Shown one piece after another: positions 1-11,487 of a stretch of 64,000 nucleotides of DNA (its first letter is position 1; each line of letters opens with the position of its first letter). The translations under genes were made by a program, and so were the position numbers. The notes under the pieces were generated by a model, which saw nothing but the letters and a program-made list of their open reading frames with translations, did no database searches and was not told the origin of the DNA. The stretch is from NCBI GenBank assembly GCA_026874595.1, contig CM049316.1:50098695-50162694 (forward strand), in the 5' to 3' direction. The stretch comes from Sipunculus nudus (lineage: Eukaryota > Annelida > Sipuncula > Golfingiida > Sipunculidae).

Positions 1-636
1 TTATATGGATTAATAATGGGACATATTGAGATAACAATATTTTACTCAGTTTGTGGGTTTTTTTTTTTTAAATTTTTTATATCAAATTTAAACTCAAGTC
101 TACACTTTATTACTCTATCTATACATATATATGTAGCACGTAATCAGAATAATTAATAAATGAATGATTGGCTGTCCCCTTTTTATCATACAATTATAAA
201 GTTCTGCATAGCGAAAAAAAAAAGGATTTATAGAGCCTTACAGTATATATATATATACACACACATATCAACGCTTACTTGACATAACAACTGGTAAACC
301 TCATCTTTTACATAAACTTAATTAGCACACTGCTCCACCTCTATACAATGAGTTCATGCTGCCTTACCTGGCCCTTTACTATTAACAAATACACTCAAAG
401 TAACATTTTAAACAGTTTCTACATTTCATGTACATCAAAACAATAGTGGCACATACCTGTGTCAATAAGTACAATACTTTATTACATTTTCTCACATTAT
501 AGGCCTACCTCCTGGCCAATCATTGACACCACACTTGTGTCATTCTTTACACACTGGTTGCTCCAAGGCACAGTTTTTCATATTAACAATAATGACACTG
601 CCATTCCTAAAAGGGTGCGCGTAGTGAAAGGCTCAA
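1..636. other. AT-rich DNA, no gene seen
   Basis: This stretch is AT-rich with short homopolymers and a small TA/CA tract near 243-266. I see no long open frame with protein-like composition, no structural RNA and no repeat boundary. Confidence 0.5.
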
Positions 637-960
637 ACTATCGCGGCGGCTACTTATCTTTCGCCTTATGTCGACAAGTGTTTGAACCCTTCCAGCGCCA
701 AGGTCATTTTTCAGGCCATTGAACTACAGCAGTTCCCTATTTCCAGCAACTCAGGGCCATTTCTATACAGCCAGTCCAGTCCTCGTTTGAGCGCTATTGG
801 AAAGCTTTCAAAGTATCGCGGCAGGCTACTACTATACCGGTTCGCCTTATGTCGACACATGTTTGAACGTTTCGAGCGCTGAGGTAATTTTTCATGCCAT
901 TGAACTACAGCAGTTCCCTATTTCCAGCCACATAGGGCCATTTCTCATGTCATTTACAGC
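637..960 (+). repeat. imperfect tandem duplication, unit about 175 bp
   Basis: Two adjacent copies begin near 637 and near 811. Both contain TATCGCGGC, then TTCGCCTTATGTCGACA, a TTTGAACG-like segment, and CCATTGAACTACAGCAG followed by TTCCCTATTTCCAGC. A third, shorter relic (TCGCGGCAGACTACT then TTCGCCTTATGTCGA) lies near 1565-1600. Short ATG-started frames run through the copies, but they are a by-product of the repeat and their sequence is not conserved as protein. No known family recognised. Confidence 0.6.
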
Positions 961-1841
961 AATTAAATATTTCTAGCCTCATTGCTAATCATGGTTATTG
1001 CCAATATAAGCGATCTTATAAGGTACAGGCATGTCTCCGTTACTACTTTATAAATGTTCGTGTCGGTTAACAGCGGCCACGCTTACCTATGCTATGGCAA
1101 TTCTCTTTAAAAGGTCACAGAGGCCAATTTCTCATAATATGTACATCAAATCTATTCAGCCAGCCTCTTAAGGCCTTTTTGATACTTACTATAGTATATG
1201 ACATTTAACACAAACACAAAATTCACATACCGTAGTATTTCCAGGAACCTGTAACTTCTGGATTGGGTGGTCTTCTTCATCTTCACTCTTCTACATTTAT
1301 GTACCTAACTACTTTATGTGTGGCAGTTCATTTTTAAAATTTTGAAGAACAAATATTGCCAAAAATGCAGGTTCGAATCACTGCTCGTAAATATTTTAGA
1401 TTTACAAGCTGGCAACCGCTCGCCAATGTAGGATTTCCCCCCCAGATAATAGAAAACAACACATAATTTTAGGTTTAAATTACCAAATGACCGAAAGATC
1501 TGTCCTTTTGAATTATACTGCCAGTCTGATAGTTATAAACGTGATAAACAGGGAGCTAGAAGGGTCGCGGCAGACTACTAAACTTCGCCTTATGTCGATT
1601 ATCCTTTAGCCCCTTAACACGTCTAAATGACTAAACCTGTGGCCCACGTCTGCATCATTCAGCTGCACGCGGAAGAGTGAGGAGGACGGGACATTCCTGG
1701 CCGTAGGCCAGCCTACTTTACAATAGGGGTGGCATTAATGGGCGAGTCCAAATACTGATAGCTGACCGGTAGTAGGCCTGATATCTTACACGTATAGCCG
1801 ATCCCCTGATTGGGAGGGTTCGTTTTCACTGATGGTGGAAC

Positions 1842-1843
<2 letters not shown>
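961..1843. other. non-coding, relic repeat copy only
   Basis: No gene is recognised. The only structure noted is the relic near 1565-1600 of the tandem unit found at 637-960. Confidence 0.45.

Positions 1844-1894
<51 letters not shown>
1844..1894. repeat. (TA)n microsatellite
   Basis: A pure TA dinucleotide run of about 50 bp. The minus-strand frame through it gives a run of alternating I and Y residues, which is an artefact of the repeat. Confidence 0.95.
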
Positions 1895-1896
<2 letters not shown>

Positions 1897-2379
1897 CGAT
1901 GTTTTCTTTTATTGGAATAAAAATTATCCAAATTAGCAATTTTAAGTGAATTGTCCTTTTTCTAGCCGTGTGTACTCAGAACATCCCATCCAATGCGTTT
2001 TGCAAGCGTCTGCTACAGCACAAGTATGGTCATAATTAAGGAGGATTCGGCTGTATATACGTGTGCACTAAACAGGGGCATTTAAGTTGCAATAAAGTGC
2101 ATAGGCATCTATTTCATTTCAGATTTGAAAAGAAAACAACCATATTTATTGTCAAACTCACACCTCAGTCATCTGATATTTTCCGGTATCTGTCCATTCA
2201 AGTGATTATCAAGTCAACTGACAGTTAAATGAATTAAGTTGCTTAAAAGTGATATACATTCAATGCAGATAACTTGAAAATTAACATTATTGATAAGAAA
2301 TGAACCGGGTGATGTTTGGTGTCAGGATATTGTTTGCTGTTTCTAGCTTTACTTGAAATTTACATAGATTTAAAAAAAG
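1895..2379. other. non-coding, nothing recognised
   Basis: AT-rich sequence with no convincing frame, RNA gene or repeat boundary. Confidence 0.4.
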
Positions 2380-2562
2380 GCCTACAGGCCTAATGCGAAC
2401 CTGTGCAATGAGGTTACACCAGGTATAATGCTTCAATGCTGGACCATTACTTTTCAAGAACATGTGTATCATGTATTTGAACAATGCAAGTACTAAACAC
2501 TTAGAACAAGAAACAATTAAACAAACATCACTGCTGCAATTCTGGCATGGGTGCACACAACA
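2380..2562 (-). repeat. inverted partner of 8722-8895
   Basis: The reverse complement of this segment matches 8722-8895. Shared words include AGGCCTACAGGCCTAATGCG, and both segments contain the CAATGCTGGACCATTAC / GTAATGGTCCAGCATTG word and the GGGTGCACACAACAC / GTGTTGTATGCACCC word. It forms an outer inverted pair around the repeat cluster. Confidence 0.7.
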
Positions 2563-2589
2563 CTAAAACTAGAATATGGGTAGTCAACA

Positions 2590-3982
2590 AGAGCCAAAAT
2601 CAAGAGTGGGAAAGGTGAAGTGAGGCATGGCTTGAGTGGCAAGGGGAAATAGAGTGAGGAGTGTTGCATAATAGCCTGGATGTCTGCAGCCGAAATATTT
2701 ATGTAGGTTGCGCCACCTACCACAAAATCCAGAAAGCTGTCCAAGATGTATAAACATGAACAATTTTATGCAGATAAGTCAAACCACTACTGAGATATGA
2801 GTGAATTTAGCCCACGGCAGACAAACTGACGGACGCTGTGCAAAAATGGTGGCAGGTGGCGCCACCAATTTTGTGTGTGATTAAGAGCTATGTGAGATCT
2901 ATACACATGCAAAATTTCAGAGGGATATGTCAAACAAGTCCTGAGATATAAGCCTGAATGTCTGCAGCGTATACATAAATGTGGATGGTGCTACCTGCCA
3001 AAAAACCAGAAAGCTATCCAAGATGTATAAACATGCAAAATGTTAGGCAGATAAGTCAAACCACTACTGAGATATAATTGATTTTAGCCCAAGGCAGACA
3101 AACAGACGGAAACTGTGCAAAAATGGTGGCAGGTGGCACCACCAATTTCATGTATGATTAAGAGCTATGTGAGATCTATATACATGCAAAATTTCAGGGG
3201 GGGGTATGTCAAATTAGTCTTGAGATATAAGCCTGAATGTCTGCAGCGTATAAATAAATGTAGGTGGCGCCACCTGCCACAAAATCCAGAAAGCTATCCA
3301 AGATGTATAAACCTGCAAAATTTTAGGCAGATATGTCAAACCACTGCCGAGGTATGAGTGATTTTATCCCACGGCGAACAAACAGATGGACGCTGTGCAA
3401 AAATGGTGGCAGGTGGCGCCACCAGTTTTGCTTATGATAAAAAGTTATGTGAGATCTATGAACATACAAAATATTGCCCCAATCGGTCAAACGGTTCCTG
3501 AGATATGAGCTTGGATGTCTGCAGCGTAAATTTAAATGTAGGTGGCGCCACCTGTCATAAAATCAAGAAAGCTGTCAAGGATGTATAAACCTGCAAAATT
3601 TCTGGTAGATAAGTTAAACCACTACCGAGATATAAGTGATTTTATCCTAAGGCAGATGAACAGATGGAAGCTGTGCAAAAATTGGTTGCAGTTGGCACCA
3701 CTAGTTTTGCGTATGATAAAGAGCTATGGGAGATCTATACACATGCAAAATTTTAGCCGAACTGGTCGAACGGTTCCCGAGATATGAGCTTGGATATCTG
3801 CAGCTTAAACGTGGATGTAGGTGGCGCCACCTGTCATAAAATCAAGAAAACTGCCCAGGATGTATACACATGCAAAATTTCAGGTGGATAAGTCCAACCA
3901 ATGCAGAGATATGAGTGTTTTTATCCCAAGGCAGATGAACAGATGGACGCTGTGCAAAAATGGTTGCAGGTGGCCCGTACCA
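2590..3982 (+). repeat. tandem array of about 278-bp units with GGTGGCGCCACC
   Basis: The marker CAAAAATGG recurs at about 2841, 3118, 3398, 3676 (as CAAAAATTGG) and 3955, a period of 277-280 bp. Each unit carries one or two copies of the 12-bp palindrome GGTGGCGCCACC or a near match, plus conserved blocks reading GAGATCTATACACATGCAAAAT and GTCTGCAGCGTA (first block quoted in part). The start (CCAAAATCAAGAGTGGG) resembles the start of the related element at 23155. The array breaks at about 3975 where another repeat begins, and the family's 3' end reappears at 8894-9213. The short frames inside the units are not protein genes. Confidence 0.8.
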
Positions 3983-6900
3983 TTTTTAGCGAACGTGTGA
4001 GCTTATGCGATGGTGTGGCGTCGTCCGTCGTCCGTCGTCTGTACGTTAACCCATACTATCTTGAAAACGGCGAGAGTTAGCATCACGAAATTTTATGCAA
4101 AAAATTAGTCATCTAAAACACTCTATCGGATTTTGCTTATTTTTTGGCTAACTGCATTTTCTTAGATTTTATAGGGAAAAAGCTAAAACAGCTTTAAAAA
4201 TCTTCTTCTCCGAAACTGTTCAGTCAAATTGTCCAATGTTTCACAGAAATGATCCCTTGAACAATCTCTCTCAAGTTTGTTCGAATGGTTCAAGTTCGGT
4301 GATTTTTGGCCGAGTTACAGCTAGTTAAACTTAGTCATCTGTCCAAAAAAGCACACTAAAATTACAGTCTTAGAAACTGCTGGAGCTATCATCATCAAAT
4401 TTTATGCCAATGTTGGTCACATGAGTCATATCTGGAATTGAGGTATTGGTGGCGCCACCTGCATCAGCCTTTCTTGTACGGGGGTCATATGTGCCCGTAC
4501 CATACTGACAGCTACAAAAAACTTCTTCTCTGAAACCATACGGCCAAATTGTTTAATATCGCACAGAAGTGATTCTAGGGTAGTGCTTTCTGCAATTTGT
4601 TCAAATGGTCTCAGTTCAGTAACTTTTGGCTGAGTTATGGGAAGCTGAATTTAGTCATATGCCATAACAGCCCATTTTAGCTCAGTTGCTACAAAGATCT
4701 TCTTCTCAAAAACCACTGTGCCAAATTCTTAAATCTCACACATTAATTATCCTTAGATGTTGATAATACAAGTTTGTTCAAATGGTTTTGGTTCAGTGCT
4801 TTTTGGCCGAGTTATGAGAAGCTTAACTTAGCCATTTTGCTTAATTTTCCCATATGATTTATAAACCTGCAAAACGTTTTTTGACTAACGCCACTGAGGC
4901 CAATTTGTTTTATATTTTACAAGAATAATCCTCTGAATAATTCTTATACTAATTGTCTTTTATGGTTCCAAAGAATGAATTTTGGCTGAATTATAAAGAT
5001 TGAATTGAGTCATTTTACCATATATGTTAGCTGTGTGAAGCAGATACATCTAGCCTGGAACCAGTTTATCAGCATCAGTTACATCATGCCTCCAGACATT
5101 TAGATTTCAGGTTATCTATGGTAAATATTGACAAGAATGTTTTTTAAAAAAACTTTTAAAAAATGTAGATTTATGATTTTAGATATTCCTCATGCCAGGC
5201 AATGTTTAAAATCACAAGTATACGTTCACCAATACTATTTCGAAAACGACTGGAGCTTGCATCATGAAATTTAATGCAAAAAATTAGCCACCTAAAAAAA
5301 TCTGCATTTTTTCAGATTTTATAGAGAAAAAGATAAAAAAACCTTTAAAAATCTTCTCCTCCAAAACTGTCAATCCAATTTGTTCAATATTTCACGGAAA
5401 TATTCTTTTTTACCATCTCTCTCAAGTTTGTTCAAATGGTTCAAGTTCGGTGAATTATAGCTGAATTACAGGAAGTTGAACCTAGTCATCTGTCAAAAGA
5501 AAGCATACTAAAATGACAATCTCAGAAACGGCCAGAGCTATCGTCACCAAATATTATGCCAGTGTTGGTCACATGAGTCATATATGAAATTCAGGTATTG
5601 GTGACGCCACCTGCATTGACTTTTTTTGTACGGGGGTCATTGGTCACCTGTATATTAACCCATAATTTCTCAGGAATAGCAGGAGCTACCATCCCCAGAT
5701 TTTATGCAGCAATCTGTCACATATCAAATATTGTGGGATTCAGCTTATTTTTTTTGCCATCTACTTCTTGTAAACGGTCCAGTAAATTTGTTGAATATTT
5801 CACAGAAATGATCCCAAAGGCAAGCCCTCTCAAGTTTGTTCAAATGAATTGCATTTGATGAATTTTAGTTGAGTTAAACGAATTTGAACAGTCATTTGGC
5901 CAAGTTAGCATACTGACATAGTTATCTCAGAAATGACAGAAGCTAGCATTACCAAGTATTGTGCAAATGTTGGTCACATGACTCATATTTGAAGTTGCAG
6001 ATTTTGTGGTGCCACCTACATTGACCGTTTTTTTATGGGCAAAAACCTCATAATTTTAGCCTTTTTCAACTTAAAATGTTTATGATGAAAATGTCAAGTT
6101 GATTCATTCAATTTTTCAAAAGAATTATCCTAGGACATGGTTCTTTCAATCATATCAGAAAAGCTTAAGTTGGTCTTATGGCCATTATTATGTCTTACTC
6201 AAACTGAGGACTGCAAAACTGTTCTTCTACAAAATTATTGTTTCAATTATAACATCTGTAACATGGCACAAAAATTATTCTTAGGTGGCCTTTGTTCAAG
6301 TTTACTTGAATTATTTTTGGCAGAATTATTGGAACTTTAACAATGAAAGAACTGCATTTTTTATTAATCTAGATATTTTGATAAAAAGTTTATGAATATT
6401 TCAGCTTGAAAAAAAGTATTTTAGCCAAAGTCTTTCAGTATGTGTAAAAAGATTTACCAACAGGCCAAGATTGTGTCTGTATATTTAAATAGGTTAAGAA
6501 ACTGCCAACTGTTTCAGATATTGCAATAGATCAAGAGTTCATTCAGTGCAGCCAAGCACAAGGCATGTGATCCCCTCATGGGTTTCATGCCCCTCAGGGC
6601 TGCATGTGGAGCCAATCTATTTATAGCTTTGGCAGAGTGCCAACTGTGTCAGATTAGGCTACAGGTCAAGAGTTCACTCAGTGCAGCCAGGTACAGGTCA
6701 AAAGTTCACCCAGTCTAGCCAGGTGCAGGGAATGAGTTCACTCAGTGCAGTAGCCTGAGCCAGCAAATTAGTCACAGTTTCACTCGGGCAACTGCCTTTC
6801 TCACCTAAGCCTGGTCAGCCCCATGCATAAGACTCGAGGTAAGTTTGATGTATTAGCCTGATTTTATGACCTGTCTATGTGTCTTTGATGGCTTTCTCGT

Positions 6901-7173
6901 TCACAAGACAGGTGTCGCCACCTACAATGACTTTTGCACAGTGTATGTGCCTGCTTATTTCTATAGAGGAATTTGATATATCATCCTGAAATTGGGCATA
7001 TTTATATCTATCGAATAGCTTTGTCGTATACAAGACTGGTGGTGCCACCTACAATAATTTTTGCACAGTGTGTGTCCCTGCTTATTTCTCAGGAGTGGTT
7101 TGAAATATCAGGGTATGTTTATATCTCTGATAGCTTTGTTGTATACAAGACTGGTGGTGCCAGCTACAATCAT
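3983..7173 (+). repeat. left arm of a large inverted repeat (partner 9214-11487)
   Basis: It starts TTTTTAGCGAAC followed by GTGTGAGCTTATGCGATGG, which is the reverse complement of the end of the right arm near 11460-11487. Matching blocks run through the arm to ACTGGTGGTGCCAGCTACAA near 7151-7170. This arm is about 0.9 kb longer than its partner because the block beginning at about 4044 (TACGTTAACCCATACTATCT) is repeated in diverged form at about 5221 and 5643. A minisatellite of about 33 bp with the core GGTCAAGAGTTCACTCAGTG occurs at 6660-6760. No coding gene is supported. Confidence 0.8.
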
Positions 7174-7644
7174 TTTTAGCTCAGCTAACTGTAAGTCAAC
7201 TGAGGTATAGGAATGGTGCCTGTCCGTCGTCCGTCCGGACGTCTGGGCATCCGGCAGTCCGTTAGCAGGGCACAAATCGTAACGGCTGGTCCTAGAAACA
7301 TCTAAGTGAAGATCCAGGGAGGTCAATAAAAAATCTAATCGGAAACCTGAAATTAGGTCACTGCGACCTATATCCTTTGAGCTATGGGGCTTGAAAGTAC
7401 CCCCACAATATCTTGATAATGAATGCATGGTTTGTCATGAATCTTGCATTGAATATTGGCCATGACTAGTTTTGTCAGTTCCTGAAACTTGGTGGCGCCA
7501 CCTGTAATTTTTCCTATTTTAACGAATATTTTTCTATTTATTTACTATAAAATGACAACAATCATGTCAGTTTCTCAGCTGTGATTACATCTGGTGTCCC
7601 AAAACCTGGTGTGTTTATTGATCACAAGTGGATGCCCTATCACC

Positions 7645-7684
<40 letters not shown>

Positions 7685-8721
7685 TTGTATGTCTGTGTGT
7701 CTGTCAATCCGTCCATCCACACAAATTTGTTTTTTTTTTCAGACGATAACTTCAGGTTAGATTGGCACATGGATTTCAAACTTGACTTACACATGGCCAA
7801 CCACTAAAGCGAGAACCTATATGATTTTGGGGTCATGAGGTCAATGGTCAAGGTCACAGGACTCAATTAAAAAGATTATGGCTGCATTTTAAGCCAAGCT
7901 TTTCATCCCAAACTTTCCATCTTGCGCATATAGCTGACTTGCCAGTATGGGGAGAGCATAAATTAATTTGGGGTCACAAGGTCAAAGGTCAAGGTCACAG
8001 GGGCAATCTGTTCACAAATAAGTTTCTAGATGATAACTCCAGTTTAGTTTGACATATTGGTTTCAAAATTAACTTATAAATGGCCCACCACTAAAGTAAG
8101 AACCATGTCGAATTTGGGGTCCAAAGGTCAAGGTCACAGGACGTGAATGTGTATGCATTTAAAGCCAAACTTTTCATCGCGAACCTTCTATCTTATAGAT
8201 ATTGCTTACCTGCCACTAGGGGAAGATTCTGTTTGATTTTTGGGTCATAGGTCAAGGTCACAGGGCCCATCCATTCACAAGTTAGTTTATGGATGATAAT
8301 TCTGCTTTGGATAGACAGACTGACTTCAAACTTGATTTAATAATGACCAACCACATAAGTAAATTCATTTTGATTTTCAGGGTCCAGCGATCTAAGTTGA
8401 TGGTCACAGAAGCCACATCTTTAAAAAGATTGTGGATGCGCTGTAAATCAAACTTTTCATCCTGAACTTTCCAACGTTCACACATGGCTTACTTGCAGAA
8501 AGTGAGGAAACCTGTAGAATTTGAGGTTATCTGGTCAGAGGTCAAGGTCACTTTTTAAAAGATTGTTACAATAATCCTAATGCTGCAAGTTCAAGGATAT
8601 TACGTTCTAAGATTTTTTGGTCACAAGGTCATTGGTTAAGGTCAGAGGACTGTCATCCTGAAAAAATTCTTTAAAAATATCCTTATAGACGAATGAGTGT
8701 CGAGACCCATGGGTCCCTAGT
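7174..8721 (+). mobile_element. non-autonomous repeat, family H copy 1 (possible Helitron/Helentron type)
   Basis: It begins after a T tract with AGCTCAGCTAAC and a CCGTCCGTCC-like stretch, then TTAGCAGGGCACAAATCGTA, as does the copy at 46135-48393. The body has scattered AAGGTCAAAGGTCAAGGTCACAGG-like words. It ends near a 12-bp perfect palindrome GACCCATGGGTC (8704-8715) followed by CCTAGT. A 3' hairpin followed by CTAG is what Helitron ends look like, and T-tract flanks recall Helentrons, but no Rep/helicase frame is present, so the class is inferred. It sits between the arms of the 3983/9214 inverted repeat and contains a (TGTC)n tract. Confidence 0.55.
7646..7704 (+). repeat. (TGTC)n simple repeat
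   Basis: Repeated CTGT/TGTC tetranucleotides with occasional TTTG and TATG variants, inside the family H copy. Confidence 0.85.
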
Positions 8722-8893
8722 TGTGTTGTATGCACCCATGCCAGAATTTCAGCAGTGATGTTTGTGTAATTGTTTCTTATTCAAAATGTTTAGTACCTGC
8801 ATTGTTCATATACATGAGAAGTAATGGTCCAGCATTGAAGCATTATAGTTGGTGTGTTTCCCAATGCACAGGTTCGCATTAGGCCTGTAGGCC
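8722..8893 (+). repeat. inverted partner of 2380-2562
   Basis: Matches the reverse complement of 2380-2562, including CGCATTAGGCCTGTAGGCCT. It directly follows the end of the family H copy and precedes the 3' end of the 278-bp family. Confidence 0.7.
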
Positions 8894-9213
8894 TTGTTAG
8901 TGTATGTTATAAAGCCTTCCAAGGGCTACATTTGTGCAAAATTTTTAGCCTTATCGGTCAAATGGTTCCCGAGATATGTGGGTTTATGTGTGGAAACAGA
9001 CGCACAAATGGATGCTGAGCAGAGAGGAAAGGTCAGAGGTCAACCAAAAATGAGGGCGCAGCAGTTCACATGTGACCGATCATAATTCATAATTTTAAAA
9101 AATTCTGCCTAGTGGTTATGGAGATGTTCTCCGGAAACCTATGCGGCGATGGCGGCACCGTCGGAGACCGACTGAAAACATAGTATCTGCAAAACTCTGT
9201 TTTGGCGGATACA
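8894..9213 (+). mobile_element. 3' end of a 278-bp-family element
   Basis: Closely resembles 23697-24001: TTAGTGTATGTTATAAAGC, GGTTCCCGAGATATGTGG, GGTCAGAGGTCAACCAAAAA, GCAGCAGTTCACATGTGACC and a terminal TGGCGGATACA at 9203-9213. In the better copy this terminus pairs with an upstream TGTATCCGCCA. The matching 5' part is at 2590-3982, so this copy looks split by later insertions. Confidence 0.65.
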
Positions 9214-11487
9214 ATGATTGTAGCTGACACCACCAGTCTTATATACAAGGAAGATATATAAATATGCCCAATGTCAGACTAATATGTCAAACCCCTCCTG
9301 TGAAATAAGCAGGGACATACACTGTGCAAAAATTATTGTACGTGGCGCCACCAGTCTTGTACACTATAAAGCTACCTGATATGTATAAACATGCCCAATT
9401 TTAGGCTGATGTATCAAATTCCTCTGTAGAAATAAACAGGCGCAAATGTCAATGTAGGTGGCACCACCAGTCTTGTAAATGAGAATACCATCAAAGACGC
9501 ATAAATTGGTCAAAATATCAGTCCAATACATCAAACTTCCCCAGAGTTTGATGCACTGGGCTGACAAGGCTTAGGTGAGTAAGGCTGTTGCCTCCGAGTG
9601 ACCTGTGACAAATTGCTGCCTCAAGCTACTGCACTGAGTGAACTCTTGACCTGCACCTGGCTAGACTGAGTGAACTTTTGACCTGTACCTGGCTGCACTG
9701 AGTGAACTCTTGACCTGTTGCATAATCTTACACAGTTGGCAGTCTGCCAAAGCTATAAATAGATTCAGGCTGAACTTTGGTGCCAAATATGATGCAGTTA
9801 GCAGTCTGCCAAAGCTATAAATAGAATGCAGCTACTGCACTGAGTGAACTCTTACCTATACTTGGCTGCACTTCTTCCAATCCTGGCACTGTGCCAAAAC
9901 TATTTATAGAGCTTTCATCATCTTGGCTAATGGCCAACATCAAGGCACTGGCAATCTGCCAATGGTAAACCAAGTGCTGCCATCTGTTACCAAAAGTGGT
10001 CCCAACTTGAAATATCTTTGAAATTTATTTTCCCAATACAAAATGCTTTTCAGCTGACTTTTTATAAAAAGAAATCAGGAATATATGTAAAATTATTACG
10101 GACGATACGGAATGCAAAATTAAAATACAGATATATCTCATTGATGGCAAATTCTTGAATTAAGTTGAGTAGGGATACCAATAATTTATAATCCACGTAC
10201 AGTTGTCTTTATATAGCCACAGAGAGCTGAATATCAATGATTGTAACATTGCCTGGTATGAAGAATCACTTAAATAATAAAAATCTAAATTTGTTATAAG
10301 CTTTTAAAAAAACTTTCTTATCAATATTAACCAAAGATAACCTGAAAACTAAATGTCTAGTGGCATGATGTAATAGATGCAGATAAACTGGTGCCAGGCT
10401 AGATTTAACAGCATCACACAGCTAACATATATGGTAAAATGACTCAGTTCAATCTCCATAATTCAGCCAAAAATCATTCATGTGGAACCATTAATGACAA
10501 TTATTATAAGAATTATTGTAGAGATTATTCTTGTAAAATATTTAACAAACTGGCTTCAGTGGCATCAGTCAAAAACGTTTTGCAGGTTTAAATTATATAG
10601 GAAGATACAGCAAACTGGCTAAGTTCAGCTTCCCGTAACTCAGCCAAAAAGCTCTGAACCAAAACCATTTGAACAAACTTGAATCATCAACATCTGAGGA
10701 TAATTAATGTGTGAGATTTAAGAATTTGGCCCAGTGGTTTTTGAGAAGAAGATCTTTGTAGCCACTGAGCTAAAATGGGCTGTTATGGCATATGACTAAA
10801 TTCAGCTTCCCATAACTTAGCCAAAAGTCAATAAAAAAAGACCATTTGAACAAACTTCAGAAAGCACTACCCTAGGATCATTTCTGTGCGATATTAAACT
10901 TTTTGGCCATATGATTTCAGAGAAGAAGTTTTTTGTAGCCCTCAGTGTGATACAGGCACTGATGACCCCGTACAAAAAAGGCCGATGCAGGTGGCGCCAC
11001 CAATACCTCAATTTCAGGTATGACCTATGTGACCAACATTGGCATAAAATTTGGTGATGATAGCTCCAGCCGTTTCTGAGATTTAAATTTTAATATGCTT
11101 TTTTGCACAGTTAACAAAGTTCAACCTCCTGTAACTCGGACAAAAATCTCCGAACTGGAACCATTCGAACAAACTTGAGAAAGATTGTTCCAGGTATCAT
11201 TTCTGTGAAATGTTGGACAATTTGGCTGGACAGTTTCGGAGAAAAAAATTATTAAAGCTTTTTTTTTTTGCTTATTCCCTATGAAATCTAAGAAAATTCA
11301 GTTAGAAAAAACATAATCCGATATAGCTATATGGATAACTGGTTATTTGCTAAAAATTTGGTGATGCTACCTCCTGCCATTTTTGAGATAGCTATGGTTA
11401 ACGTACAGACGACGCACGACGCACGACACACGAAGCAAGACGGACGACGCCGCACCATCGCATAAGCTCACAGGTTCGCTAAAAAAA
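9214..11487 (-). repeat. right arm of the large inverted repeat (partner 3983-7173)
   Basis: The reverse complement of this arm follows the left arm from the outer end (TTTTTAGCGAAC...) to the inner end. The two inner ends share ATGATTGTAGC on this strand. It includes the minisatellite with ACTGAGTGAACTCTTGACCT and the box CAGGTGGCGCCACCAATACC near 10988. The arms are clearly diverged, so this is an old structure. No target duplication was recognised at the outer ends. Confidence 0.8.

Noticed and set aside
1713-1931. 72-codon minus-strand frame with an IYIYIY tract
   Set aside because: Produced by the (TA)n microsatellite.
7200-7265. Possible tRNA-derived SINE head in the CCGTCCGTCC region
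   Set aside because: I could not find A-box and B-box promoter motifs at correct spacing or a cloverleaf fold.
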